A DNA stretch of 64,000 bases, taken from Gordionus sp. m RMFG-2023. Lineage: Eukaryota > Nematomorpha > Gordioida > Chordodea > Parachordodidae. The notes beneath the pieces are model-generated. The model was not told the DNA's origin, did not search any database, and saw only the letters and a program-made list of their open reading frames with translations. Both the position numbers and the translations under genes were made by a program. Numbering within the stretch: position 1 is the stretch's first letter; each line of letters starts with the position of its first letter. The stretch lies in contig NC_088779.1 in assembly GCF_954871325.1 (NCBI RefSeq), positions 12,030,846-12,094,845 of the forward strand, written 5' to 3'. Below, one piece after another: positions 36,301 through 47,771 of this stretch.

Positions 36301-39300
36301 GGGTGAATTGAAAGGATTTAAATTAAATTGATTAGAAAAAAAGCATATTTTTTAATTTTTTTAAAATCTTTTTATAGAATGGCAACGATCAAACCCGCCG
36401 ACGGTTGGCAGTTTATTGTATGAAAGACGCCTATCTTCCTCTTAGACTACTGAATAAATTGCTGTGCTTGATCAATCACATTGAAATGGCTAGAGTGACG
36501 GGAGTTCCTCTTAATTATTTGCTAACTCGAGGACAGCAGATTAAAGTTTTGAGTCAACTCCTGAGAAAGGTTTTATACCATTATAATATATTATTGAAAC
36601 CTGCAGGCCTAAGCGCGACCCTTAAATCTTTGCGGGACGTAAAAAATAAATTACAAAAAACCTGATTAGGGAATAAAAATGTGAAATGTTATCAAGCTTG
36701 AGCCTGGCTCGAAAATTTGACCTCTGCAGGGTTCCGATATTTATAAATTATTATACATAAGAATTCAAAAACCCGTTTTTTTTCGTTTTTTAAATATTTT
36801 TTAATAAATTTTAAGTGTTTTTTGTTGAAACAAACGTTTTTTATTTTGTTTTTTTCCACCACTAACATTTATCATAAAAATACATTTAATCTTAATTCGT
36901 TTTAATATTTAATAATGCTTTCATTTTCCATTGGATGGGTACATTTTTTTAGCATACAATATTAGTTCATTTAATTTAAATCTAACATTAATGAAAGATA
37001 GTATATTCTTTCATAGGAAAAATTCAACTTATTTTAACTTTTAAAGATGACTCCCTCTTCATAGATTCCTTATAATTCCTTTATTTGCTTTATATGATCA
37101 ATTCCTAGTTTCTAGTTTTAATAAAATGTTTTATTCATAAGTTTTAGAATAAGGTGAGCATAATTTTACTATTTCTTTATTTTATCCTTTTAAATCAAAG
37201 GCCAAAGAAAAGAATTTGATAATTCCTGCTTATCAAGGGGAATCTGGGGAAGAATTCATTGGGGCAACTGTCATTGAACCTATCAAAGGGTTTTAACATT
37301 ATTTTTATATATTGTATAATATAATCCCTTAAATTATTTTTTAAATTCATTATTCTTTTAATGGTCAGATTTTTTTGAGCTGTTATCTGGATATTTTGAT
37401 TAAGTCGGGTTTTCTTAATCATGATCCTAAAAAAATAAGCTAGATAATAGTGCTTACGAAATTTTCGGTTTGTGATATTTCCCGAACAATTTACTTTAAA
37501 CGTCGTCCATTGTAAGCGTTTTATTTTGCATTAAAAAAACGCAAGCTTTAGTATTTTAAAAAATACCACATTAATTTAAAAAACAAAGCATTTTATATTA
37601 AAACATACCACTAAACGCTTCTGCATCCTGAAATAAAATTTTGTTTCTATTTTTATAAATTTTAAAAAGAGCAGTTCTGAAGGTTTTACTTCTGTTTTCA
37701 TACTCTGATTTGAACCTATTCTATATTTTTCTAACATTAGTATCTTTGTCGTGGTTGACGTTGATTTTTAGAATTATCAAAGTTTATCAAAAATTATCCT
37801 ATTACTGTAAAAATTACCTATTCTCTCTCTTCCATCTAATTATACTCGATCACTTATTACGATATTCTGAATTATATTCAAATAACAACTACTATAGTTT
37901 ATATTCTCTCTTAATAAACAAATATACAATAATATTTACTAATTAGGTTAGGGATAGAAATAGCAAATTTAAATTGCGATTTGAATCAGCTTTATTTTTT
38001 TTTAAATTCAATGATTTTTTGTTTTCTAAATTATATCAACAATGATCAATGTTCAGATTTTTAAAATTACCTAATTGACTTTACTTTTATTTTCTTATAT
38101 TTGTAAATTAAATTTTAATTACTGAGCTGAGCACACAATTTCAGGGTTTATTACTTTTTATGCTTCTGATTCTTATAAAATCATTATAACGTATACAATT
38201 TAATTATCATTTATCTAAAAGATATTACGATTCACCCATTACTACGTTAGATTTTTCATCCCTGTACCCTTCTATAATGATAGCTTACAATCTCTGTTAC
38301 AGTACTCTGGTCTTGCATGACAAATACGGGTGATTTTAATTATCTATTCATATATCAATAGTATAAAATTTGAATTAGATATGAATATCATATAAATTGC
38401 TCCTTTAAACAATTGATCGTTTCATATATTTTTTAGAGGTTTCGACTTACACGCCTTTATTTTTAACGGTTTTGGGTAATGGTAAATAATATCGCTTATC
38501 AGTTTCAATTTGAATCCTTGTCTTTCAAATCCAAAAACTATATTCATTAAATTTATTTTATTTTTTTATTAACAAATTAGAATTTCAAATGATGAGATAA
38601 CAACAACGCCCTCTAATAACCATTTTGTCAAACAATCCGTTTACACTGGTATATTACCCGAAATTCTGACTGATTTGATGACCGCTAGGAAAAAGTTTGC
38701 CACAATAGTTTTTATCATTATTTTTCAAAATATATAAATTTAATTATTTAAATTTTCCAGGATTAGCTGATTTTTTTTACTGTCTGATGTGAACAATTTG
38801 CTCATTATTATGCCTTTATGATCATTCACATTATTGACAATTTTATAATGATCTTTGTTAGCTATTATTTTCCTCATAATATTTTATTTTTTTAGCTTAA
38901 ACATCTACGCATTTCTAGACACCTGTTCGATCCGATATTATCTCAAATTTTTAATAATAACATAACCAAAAAAAAGAAAATATGATATCCTAATTTTTAA
39001 AAAATTATGCAATACAATATTATCAATCTATGAATAATTTTGATTCACATTTTGATAACATCGGATCTTCCAATTTAAAAATATTGTCCTATTCTTTCTT
39101 CATTTTCATGGATTTGTTAGATTTTTAAAACTAATATTTTAGGATTGGGTTAATCACTATACGTGATCACATACATAATATAAATTAATTTACAGTGAGA
39201 TAAATAGGATAATTTAATATTTCCAAAATAATATTATTTCTAATGTATCTATTTTTTTGTTTTACAATATTCTAAGAGTCAAGTTGGCGTTAAAATCAGA

Positions 39301-42300
39301 AACTGACATATTTATAAAGCAAGTGCTTGATGGAAGACAACTGGCCATAAAGATTAGTGCCAATTCTGTATATGGGTTTACCGGGGCTCAAAATGGGAAA
39401 CTTCCTTGTTTAGAAATTTCTCAGGTTATTTATTACATTTTTTATCCCAAAATTCTTTATTATATAAATATATGAATATCATAGAGGGTTTTTTTCCCTT
39501 AAATTATTTCCTTATTCAAGTAAATATAATTTACAATTATCATTTAGAATGTTAATAAAATTTGTATTTAAATAATATATGTGGAAATTTGACGTTTTAA
39601 GTAATGGTATCAGAGCGGGATCAAAAAAGACTAAATTTTTTGAAATTATCTTTTTATAGAATAATTATGTATATACCCCTAGTGCTGCATTTATTTTTAC
39701 CTATAGTTCCAGCTTTCTAAATAGTTTTAGTTCCTGTAACTGGTTCTTTAAGGTTTTTCTGAATAAGATTTGTCGAACCCTTATGGTTTAGATATATTTA
39801 TATTAGTTGAAATTCTAATGAAATAATTGATTGCATAAAATTATTTTAAGAGTCCACTAACATGCTATATAAACAAAAATAACGTAGAAATGTACCGATA
39901 CCACTTTCCGATCGATCTGATTTTTGCTGATATTACTATCCAATTTTTTTTATTATAAATAACAGTATGGGGAAAATGTCTATAGGAATTGAATAAATCA
40001 AACAAGAATATCAATATAATATATATAACATATAAAGCAAATTTAATTTTAAAAAGAATAATTATCAATTTAGTCTAGACAAAAAAATTCAACCATTATA
40101 TCCTACATAATTTTGCATCTGCCACTTTGATATATCAGATGGGCTAATTTAATGATATTGGCCAGTAACAGATATTTTTTAATACTATTAATCCTGGTTG
40201 ATAGGATATTTAAAAAATCGGTACCTTTTTTATATAAAGTGTACTGGAACATTTTACAATTAGTATTTGTACTTGTATATTGAAAAATAAAAACACTATT
40301 CAAAATATTGAACCATTAATTTAAAGTAATTAAATAATAAAATACTTTTTTAGAGTGTAACGGCTTATGGTAGACTCATGATCGAACAAACTAAAAAAGT
40401 CATTGAAGATCACTACACCATCAGTAATGGATTTGCGCATGATGCTAAGGTATAAAATCTCATAATAAAAATTAACTTTTTGAAAATAGGAAAGGCCATT
40501 TTTATATGTTATAGAATAAATTTTATTACATTTATTGAAATAGGGTTAATGTTTTTCTTTTATTAAAACTTAAAAATAAAGGTAGTATATGGTGATACTG
40601 ATTCTGTCATGATTAAATTTGGGCTCACTTCATTGGCCGAAACAATGAATTTAGGGCGAGAAGCTGCTGAATATGTTTCTAAACATTTTCCATCTCCCAT
40701 TTTACTCGAATTCGAGAAAGTTAGTCTTTGATTTTATATTTAATATGTTAACATAAAAATATGAGTCTGTTTATTATAAAAATTTCTGGAAAACATTTAA
40801 AAAAATATATTTTATATTTCAATATTTTTACAAATTATCACATAATGCAAATGAATGTTGCCATCCTTTTAACTAACAATCAATATAAAGGTATATTTTC
40901 CTTATCTGCTAATCAACAAAAAACGTTACGCTGGCCTCTCTTACACCAAACCAGAGGCTTACGATAAACTAGATTGCAAGGGTCTTGAGACTGTTAGGCG
41001 AGACAATTGTCCTCTAGTATCGAATCTCATAAATTCCTGCCTGCACACCATTTTGATTGGAAGGTTTTTTTTAAAAGCTCTTAGACTATTTTGATTTAAT
41101 ATCATTGTTTTTTTCAAAAATTAATCGATTGGTTTACTAATTCTTGATTATTAAGTGGATATGCTAATGCTCTAGAATGACTTCTGCCAACCTATAGATA
41201 CATTTTAAAAATTGCTGAACGCGTTTGATAGGGCAAAAATTATATTTTTAAATAATAAACTTTTTTTCTCATTTCTATGTTTTGGTGGGATTCATTTTGT
41301 GACATTTTTTGAGGCCCCCTCTCTATCGCTCCAGTAGCCCTAAATTATCAATATGATTTTATAGAGGAACACAACTTTTAATAACACATTGGGTTCAATA
41401 AAATAATTTTGCTCTAGCTTTAAAAAGCAACCATTGCAGTTATACAAAATGATGAAAGATAATCGATAAATAAAAATTTAAGCGGATAATTTTTATGAAA
41501 AACATATTATTAAGAAACCCCCAATCTGCCGTCAATCATGCCATCCAAATAATATCGGAACTTTTGTGCAATAAGATAGACATATCTCAACTTGTAGTGA
41601 CTAAAGAACTTACCAAAACAGATAAAGAATATGCTGGCAAACAAGCCCACGTTGAGCTAGCTCACAAGTACTTGTTTAAAAAAATCTTGGTTTTCCTTGC
41701 CTATTTTGTCTCTGGCGGCAATATACAATTTTAAATTAAACTTATACTGGATAAAATTGGGAACCAATAATAATAAAGCAAAGGCTTATTTTGAATTTAC
41801 AAAAAAGTATCAAGAAAAGTTGAAAAAATTTGGCTCATTTTTTTATATAAGAATAAATAGTCAACATTTAGCAATATTATAAATATTTTTTTGAAATAGG
41901 TTAAAATCAATTTTATTAACTAAAATTAGAAATGTGTCTAGATTAAATATCAGATCTGGCTATTATTTTTGCTAAAAACCTTATTCAATATAAACATTGT
42001 TTATGGTGTTTTATACATGATTTGATAATTATAAAAAAATGTTAATTGTAATGTGATGTCAATTGATTAAAAATGAAAAATCAAATATGATATTAAATTT
42101 TAATATTACCAATAAAATAAAGATAATACTAATAATTAATTTAACAAGGAAAATATACTTTATAATTATTCATTATGCAATTTGTAGAAGAAAATTTTTT
42201 TTATGATCCACGAGGAATATTCAACTTATTAATTTCAATATATCATAATTTATAAATGTAAGAATGAGAAAAAGAGACCCGGGCAGTGCTCCATCATTGG

Positions 42301-45181
42301 GAGATAGGATACCTTACGTTATCATAGCTGGTTCAAAAGGATCGCCAGCTTATACAAGAGCGGAGGTATTATATAATATATATAATTAGCATTTGACATC
42401 ATCACAAGATTGGTGATTGGATTTTCTTGAATTTAATAATGTTTATTTTATTTAAAAAAAACAATAATTTTTCAGGTTTACAAATTTAAATTTTCAAAAA
42501 ATTTAGTTAAAAAAGTTTTTTTTTTATTACAAAGGATCCAATATATGTGTTAGAAAATAACATACCAATCGATACACAATATTATTTAGATAATCAAATA
42601 TCTAAGCCACTTTTGAGGATATTTGAACCTATTTTGGGGGATAAAGCGGAATCAATATTATTGAGTAAATATTTCTATTTCCTTATTAATTACATCTTTT
42701 AATCATTTAGCAGAGATCCTAACTTAAGGGAATATCTGTTCAGGTTAAATAACAGATGAGGTTTGATTTACAAAAAAAAATATGGATTTTCTAAATACCG
42801 GGTTGAATCTTATCATGCACCTACTTATTAAAATGATTAATTTAGAGAATCAAATCTTTTAAAATTTCATCATAAAAAAACACATATTAAAATTCAATTA
42901 GATTATAATATATTATTAGTTTAAAAACAAAGATTTAGAAAATATATTAATCTGCAATAATTTATAATACTATAGGAATAACTCTCCAATTATTTTATAA
43001 CTACTATATAATGCAAACCGGTTATATGCCTTTTTAATTGTTCGAGTCAGATTATGTGATAAAATTTTTTATTGGTTCAGGCTTAAAAAATGTAGGTAGG
43101 TATACGGTTCAGTTTGGATTCCTGTATTTTGCTATAATTGATATACATATACTATGAATTATTTCCTCCCTTTTTATGATACAATGATTCAGAAATAAAG
43201 AGATATAAAGGAGTTGTTGGGGACTCTTAAAGGCTCTCCTCCACTTCTTTCTCCAAAACAATTTGTAAATATTTTTGGATTACTTTTTTTTCTGAATTTT
43301 TAATTTTTAATATTTTGATGTAAATCGAAGACGGTTTATTGTTATTTTATATCGAAATATGAATAAAAGCTGAATACTATTTTAATATTATGAGAAAATC
43401 AACCTTCATATCCTTATTATACTTCATTCTAAAAAGTTTAACCGAATTAAGAGAAAATATGGGGCAAAGCTAAAAAAATAATTGGATGATATGTTTTTTG
43501 ACATCCTCAAAATGTAAAAAAAGCAAACTATTTAAAAATAAATCATTCCACTCAAACTTTACTATTTTATAGATATTTCGTTGAAAAAATTTATAAACAT
43601 ACAGGAATATAATGAACAAACTTAATATTATATTTGAAAAGCATACGTGTTTTTTAGATTGTATTTTTTAGATTAAGATAATAAATTATTTTCAGTAAAT
43701 GATTTAAAAACTAGAGATTACGTTCCATATCCCATCGCTACATAATACATTTTAGAGCTAGCACATTTTTTAAAATATCAAGTCAAGTGATTATTTTGCA
43801 TTAATGAGCATAGTATTTGAATTGGATATTGTTCGATAATGACTTATCAATGTGGTTATTTTTTACGCAATAAGGATCTGGGATTGAAACTCAAAGCCTA
43901 GAAAGCATCCTATTGGACATTATTTTTCATAAAATATAACCTTCTTAAACTTAAACATTTGATTGTTAATACCCTAAAACAGAAAATAATATTTTCAGAT
44001 AGTTTGTGAGTCAAGAACAACAAGTTAGGAGATCATATGATTTTGTCGTCACAAAAGAATACTAATATAATATTTCATTGTTATAAAAAAATTAAAAGGG
44101 GGAAAACATACTCTTACCAAAAGCGTTCCAATATCGAAAACTGGAAGCTTATCTCAATTCACGACAAAACATGCCCAATGCTTGAATTGCAAAACAATAT
44201 TATATAGCGCCAAAAGTATTATAATTTAATTTAAAAGTGAAATTATATTATTTATACAATTGTCTTAATATATTGACAATTGTTAACCTTCTGCAATCGC
44301 AATATGTATTTCGTCGCCTGAGAATTAGGTTATTTATCCACTTTTTGTCAAAATTGTTTTTTTTTGCATAAATCAATTTTTTTTAAATTTTTACAATCAG
44401 ATTGAAAATAATAGAAATTCAGTTTTTAAAATTGCTCTGTAAAGTTACAGATGGTATAATCTAATTTTCAGGCGACGATTTGTTTTAAAAAAACGACAAA
44501 CAAACCATTGTAAAATCACTTATTATACATCTTAAAGCTGATTCTAAGATTATATGCAATCATTGTTTACCCGTCGTATCTGAAGTTTATCAAAGAGAAG
44601 TAAATTTATTAACTTATCTTTAAATACACATAAAGAATATTTCAATAAACTGATAAAAAACGAAAGTTTTAAAACAATAGAAATTTTTTTTGTTAAGAAA
44701 TAATTAAGTTTATAGAAATTTAATAATGTGGGGTAGAGCGTTTACTATTCAAAAACGGATCGAATAATAAACTATTCACAATCGATTATTTTGAATGAAT
44801 TGAAAAATTTATTATTCGTTATTCGATTGGTATAATGATATATTACTCATTTTTAAATGTGCTCGAAAGCCCTATCTATAATTTTCTTAGAACTAGATTT
44901 TATTTAAAAAAAATTCTGCTATCTTTTTGTGTTTTTTTAAAATTTATTTATATTATTTAATTTTTCTTTGGCAGATATGATAATTACAAAATTTATTTAA
45001 CGTGAAAAAAATTTAATCTATTATCGTTTAGGGGCAATTGGCATGATAATTACAAAATTTTTTAATATTTTTTTGTATATTAGATTTTAAAGCTAAATGA
45101 ATTGGAACAAAATTTTTCAGAATTATGGACTGAATGCCAAAGATGTTCGGGTAGCTTGCACGAAGATGTCCTTTGTACAAA
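21363..45181 (+). CDS. POLD1: DNA polymerase delta catalytic subunit, 25+ exons
   Basis: Replicative B-family polymerase with 3'-5' proofreading. Exons: 21363-21424, 21461-21576, 21619-21735, 28806-28972, 29481-29571, 29773-29941, 31645-31868, 31938-32104, 32884-32988, 33208-33348, 34052-34162, 36378-36569, 37201-37289, 38222-38329, 38581-38694, 39277-39424, 40354-40449, 40582-40719, 40891-41063, 41515-41667, 42263-42365, 42535-42664, 44099-44215, 44538-44599, 45084-45181. All junctions are GT-AG and in phase, giving 1063 residues before the last exon. Exo I FDIEC (D308, E310), Exo II YNIQNFD (D394), Exo III YCMKD (D507), motif [10 protein letters not shown] (D594), motif [10 protein letters not shown] and motif C YGDTDS (about 742-747) are all intact. 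CysA is CLNC...CNHC; CysB shows CQRC and LHEDVLC, with its fourth Cys in a missing last exon (candidate 45803-45869). Introns range from 36 bp to 7070 bp. No break is seen. Confidence 0.94.
22201..22310. repeat. Left member of a distant inverted repeat pair
   Basis: ATGACTAAAATAAGAATCCT and CGTAAACTAA, then a second unit ATGACTAAAATAAGGATCCT, occur here. Their reverse complements occur at 27473-27675. They look like the ends of one or two DNA transposons about 5.4 kb apart in POLD1 intron 3, though no flanking duplication can be fixed. Confidence 0.6.
23337..23412. mobile_element. hAT terminus of the GGGCTGTGCCGAT type
   Basis: TTAGGGCTGTGCCGATCC followed by repeated CGATCC / ACCGATCCGAT motifs is typical of one hAT terminal family. 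Other ends of this kind are seen near 57800 and on the nested element at 58878-59593. The partner end is not visible because younger elements follow. Confidence 0.5.
23447..23837 (-). mobile_element. Deleted ZMYM-type hAT element, C-terminal part
   Basis: The left end CAGTACGCAGGAATTTGGTC leads into a run of Gs, as in the family at 49353. The minus strand from about 23850 to 23700 reads [20 protein letters not shown] then [16 protein letters not shown], the C-terminal dimerisation region. It is closely similar to the ORF at 49886-50089. The right end is cut by the GC-rich element at 23838. Confidence 0.7.
23838..24210. mobile_element. Partial GC-motif hAT element
   Basis: Begins CAGAGATCTGAAGGCCCGGC, like the complete copy at 25947-27360 (CAGAGACCTGCAG). 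It then consists of degenerate repeats of GGCCCGG or GCCGGGCC separated by runs of T and A, strikingly GC-rich against the AT-rich background. The right terminus is not found. Confidence 0.65.
24510..25865. mobile_element. Inverted pair of gag-like LTR-element fragments (fossil)
   Basis: Two arms, about 24510-25126 and 25325-25865, are reverse-complement copies of each other around a spacer of about 200 bp. The plus-oriented arm encodes a zinc knuckle [17 protein letters not shown] (C-x2-C-x4-H-x4-C), diagnostic of Gag from LTR retroelements. Proline-rich text on the minus arm is its counterpart. Both arms are broken and diverged, so the pair is old. It lies in POLD1 intron 3. Confidence 0.65.
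25947..27360 (-). mobile_element. Complete-ended, internally deleted hAT with GGCCCGG arrays
   Basis: Ends CAGAGACCTGCAG and CTGCAGGTCTCTG are perfect inverted repeats, and an exact 8-bp duplication CTATTTAT flanks the element (25939-25946 and 27361-27368). Subterminal arrays of GGCCCGGCCCGG alternate with A/T runs. On the minus strand a start [19 protein letters not shown] leads to a BED zinc finger (VQCKNCSSI, then [10 protein letters not shown]) with one stop between. The rest of the transposase is absent, so it is non-autonomous. Confidence 0.9.
27473..27675. repeat. Right member of the distant inverted repeat pair, two units
   Basis: Contains TTCTTATTTTAGTCATGAAA and later GTTTACGGGGATTCTTATTT with TTAGTCAC, the reverse complements of the sequences at 22201-22310. 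The neighbourhood also repeats a TTCAATRTGATTYAGAAAAT-like block (in reverse complement), so this end appears tandemly duplicated. Confidence 0.6.
27861..28003. mobile_element. Small MITE with ATTGTTAA inverted ends
   Basis: ATTGTTAAATTGGCTTGATT with TAGCC on the left is answered by GGCTAAATTGAATTGCTTAA with CAAT on the right, about 24 bp of imperfect inverted repeat in a 143-bp unit. It is reminiscent of the TA-MITE family ends (TGTTGTTAAA) but distinct. It lies in POLD1 intron 3. Confidence 0.6.
30517..30674. mobile_element. TA-flanked MITE, shortened copy in POLD1 intron 6
   Basis: Starts GTGTTGTTAAATACTTCG and ends ATAATAACAC, with TA on both sides. It keeps the family core (CCTTTCTGCTATCTATGAG) but has lost much of the right arm. 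Confidence 0.75.
30795..31042. mobile_element. hAT-like MITE with TAGRGCT ends
   Basis: The left end AGAGCTATCCCAATC and right end GTTACAGCCCTAA form a short inverted repeat. CTAGATTT (30787-30794) and CTAGAATT (31043-31050) look like a diverged 8-bp target duplication. No coding content. It lies in POLD1 intron 6. Confidence 0.55.
33485..33540. mobile_element. Fragment of the MITE family at 55525
   Basis: ATTTTATCGGGAATGTATGT and the following TAGCAC...GTGAATTTCAG parallel the left arm of the inverted-repeat element at 55525-55975. Only one arm is seen, in POLD1 intron 10. Confidence 0.4.
34432..34890. mobile_element. GGTTCGG-type non-autonomous hAT-like element
   Basis: CAAAGGTTCGGTTCGG on the left and CGGTTCACTCCGGGTCTTTG on the right form degenerate inverted ends with internal GGTTC repeats. 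No transposase and no clear target duplication. Similar GGTTCGG clusters occur at about 43015-43115 and 63110-63225. Confidence 0.5.
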
Positions 45182-45802
45182 GTTATTTTTAAGGGGGCTA
45201 TAATATTTGATATTTTTTGTTATTTGTGAATACAATATCATCACTTTCTCACAATTAAAATTTTTGCAATGACAATATATTGCAAAAGTAGATTGGAAAT
45301 CTTCTGTCGAAAATAATATTCCTTGCTCAGATCTCCAGTGTATAAAGTTTTTTTTCTTGCCTATGAGTTTTAAGGCCGGTCTGTCTAACATCCTTCGAAT
45401 TTTATTGATTATTGACATGATAATATTTATTATACCAGCATATCTTTTAAATCCTTACTTTTTTAAAATAATGGAATATATGACCTTGCTGCAATTGCTA
45501 TTATCACATTAATAAGATATAAATGGATGCTGTATTCATATTTCATAGAAATATTTTAGATTGTTTACTTTTATCTTTCAATTTTAAGAATATTCATTAA
45601 TGCAATCTATGTTAGGAAGTTTTAATTTCAATAAACTTATCATTTGCATTTTGTACTCTAATGGATTCATTTATTTTATTAAAATCACATCCATTCATCA
45701 TTTGTTAAAAAATATCCATTTTTGAAAACAATAAATTCTTTGAATCCAAATAAAGATTTTATAATTTTTACTAGTAATGTATATTTAAATTCTTAGGCCT
45801 AG

Positions 45803-45869
45803 CTTGGATTTTATGTGCTTGATTTATAACCTAAAATATGAAAAGAAATGTGGATTAAATTTAATCTGA
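45803..45869 (+). CDS. POLD1: Candidate last exon of POLD1
   Basis: Exon 25 of POLD1 ends in phase 2 just after LHEDVLCT. An AG at 45801-45802 allows an exon reading LDFMCLIYNLKYEKK and then a stop at 45867-45869. The C-L-I-Y-x-L-K pattern resembles the family's C-P-I-F-Y-M-R after the fourth CysB cysteine. The spacing would be C-x6-C rather than the usual C-x4-C, which is why confidence is low. No better in-phase exon was found before CRLS1. Confidence 0.3.
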
Positions 45870-46161
45870 CTTAATTTTCCATTTATTAATAAATATAGTC
45901 AAGACTGTCCAATATATTACATGCGTAAAAAAGTACAAATGGATATAGGCAATCAAAATGAATTGGTCCTAAAATTTGATTAACTTGGTTCTGATTATAT
46001 TTTATTACAGAAAATGATTGATTATCTGTATATTTTATACACATTAATAAATACAATGCATTTAATTGTTTTAATATTTACATATATAATAAAGTAATAA
46101 AATTATTACAATACAACTATTTGACTAAATTCATAATTAATTTAAAAATAGATTTGAATTA
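45870..46161. other. POLD1-CRLS1 convergent intergenic region
   Basis: Short AT-rich DNA between the candidate POLD1 end and the CRLS1 stop. The two genes end tail to tail here. No other feature is seen. Confidence 0.5.
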
Positions 46162-47198
46162 TTAATTTTTTGTAATAAATTGATGTCTCATAATGTAATA
46201 TTGAATTCCGGACATAAGAGTTGTTGAGGCTGTTGCGATGCTTTAATATATTTTTTTAAAATTAAATAAGTTAAATATGCAAGATGAAAAAAATAGCTCT
46301 TTTCTTAAATATGGTTCTGATCAATTGATATATTAAGTTTTTAAAGTTAAAATATAAATTAATTATTACTATAATGCAGACATTAAAGGGTGTGAAGAAG
46401 GGTAATGATATATAGGTGATAATAAGGCTGTAGTTACTGTTGATAATTGTAGAGCTGTATTGCACTAACATTAATAATAAAAAACATAACTTAAAATTTG
46501 AATACTTTGCTTAAAAAAGTGGGAGTAAATTTAATTTTTTCATTGAAGTTTTTATTATTTTTGAGAATAGACTTTTTGAATTTGATATATCCTATGTAGC
46601 CTAATATACCAATGTCTCTGAATATTATGAGAAACGCAACATAAACTAGTTTTAAAGTTATTAAAATTTATAGCTTGTATAATACTTGGAATTAACTCCA
46701 TATATGTTAATGTTATACAAACAGCATTAACTAAGATTTTATCAGCCAAAGGATCAATAATTGCACCTAATTTGGATTGTTGATTGGGAATATTTCGAGC
46801 AATCATTCCATCAAACTATATTTATAATAAGATAAAAATATAGCTTAGAAAAATACAAGATCTGAAATTCCTGCTAAGGCAAACATTATAGCAGAAGTAA
46901 TATAATATTCTTTAGTTATTGTCAGACATATTATTGGGGTAACTAATAATCTAGCTGTTGTTATAATGTTGGGTATCGTCATAATTCTATTTTTTAAATC
47001 TTCAGAATATTTCTAATTTTTAGATAAAGGAATGTTATGCAAGATATGTAAATTTAATACTATCTGTCATACTCGATAAAATAATTGCTTGCTAGGCGTA
47101 ATGTAATTATGAATTGAACTAGGATATAATGCAAATGATCTGATATCCCTAACATTTTTATTAGCTATCTTTAACAATAAATTACAAGCTGTTGCCAT
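46162..47198 (-). CDS. CRLS1: Cardiolipin synthase (CDP-alcohol phosphatidyltransferase), six exons
   Basis: Makes cardiolipin from CDP-diacylglycerol and phosphatidylglycerol in the mitochondrial inner membrane. Minus-strand exons are 47198-47073, 47012-46857, 46815-46686, 46645-46506, 46464-46370 and 46240-46162, all GT-AG and in phase, for 241 residues. The first exon (MATACNLLLKIANKNVRDIR, few acidic residues) looks like a mitochondrial presequence. The family signature DLFDG-x2-AR-x9-G-x3-D-x3-D lies at residues 93-119 (D96, G97, A100, R101, G111, D115, D119), split by an intron. IFRDIG, TPTFLSK and CNTALQL match the C-terminal half of eukaryotic mitochondrial cardiolipin synthases, followed by hydrophobic segments. 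Introns are 40-129 bp. It looks intact and is shorter than the human protein, mainly at the N-terminus. Confidence 0.93.
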
Positions 47199-47767
47199 TA
47201 TTTTAAAAAAAAGATTGATGCATAATTACTTGCATCACCTGTACAAATTTGGGGCATTAGATAGAAAATCCCAAATATAAATAAAATTGATTTTAAGGTT
47301 AAAATTAATTAAACGCATCGTAATAACTTAATATTTCTAAAAAATAGCGATAATTTTTCTTAGTTTATAAATTTAAAATATCATTTTCAATTAAAAGAAT
47401 TTTAATTATTAGTTGATACGTGTCTTCTATAAATTCATAGATAATTTTTTTTTATTTTAAATTAAACTCATCTGTGTAATTTTACACTCATATTATCATT
47501 TTCCATGCCAGATTTATGACAAACATTTGATGGTTAATGAAATCGAATAGGAATGCTTAGTTTAACAAAACTCAGAAATAAATTATAAATCAAGTAGATA
47601 ATAAAATCTTCTAATTTTTAGTGTTAAAGAAAAATATATAATAAATTTTCAATAGTATGACAATATAGTAAATAATAACGGGTTATGTAACTTGTGACAG
47701 GATCCTGTCAATATTCTGATAAAAGTAAGATCCTCATGAACATGAATATTATTGAGGATAATAATCA
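47199..47767. promoter_or_regulatory. Shared upstream region of CRLS1 and TRMT6
   Basis: The two start codons face away from each other across 569 bp with no other gene between them. This region must hold both promoters, whether separate or one bidirectional. No specific motif can be assigned with confidence. Confidence 0.55.
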
Positions 47768-47771
47768 ATGA
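47736..47771 (+). other. Short upstream ORF overlapping the TRMT6 start
   Basis: A 26-bp unit beginning ATGAATATTATTGAGGATAA is tandemly repeated at 47742-47767 and 47768-47793. The upstream copy, with an extra ATG at 47736, opens an 11-codon frame whose TGA (47769-47771) overlaps the TRMT6 ATG as ATGA. Only the second copy is in frame with the gene, which fixes the start at 47768 unless the leader is spliced. Confidence 0.6.

Noticed and set aside
36570-36664. Read-through of POLD1 exon 12 into a further 31 codons.
   Set aside because: A GT donor at 36570 and an in-phase exon at 37201 restore the conserved protein, so this is intron.
45080-45418. A 112-codon minus-strand ORF across the end of POLD1.
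   Set aside because: Its first third is the antisense of POLD1 exon 25, and the rest has no family motif; treated as a shadow frame.
47742-47767. Upstream ATG as the TRMT6 start.
   Set aside because: It runs into a TGA after nine codons; only the ATG at 47768 is in frame with the conserved protein.
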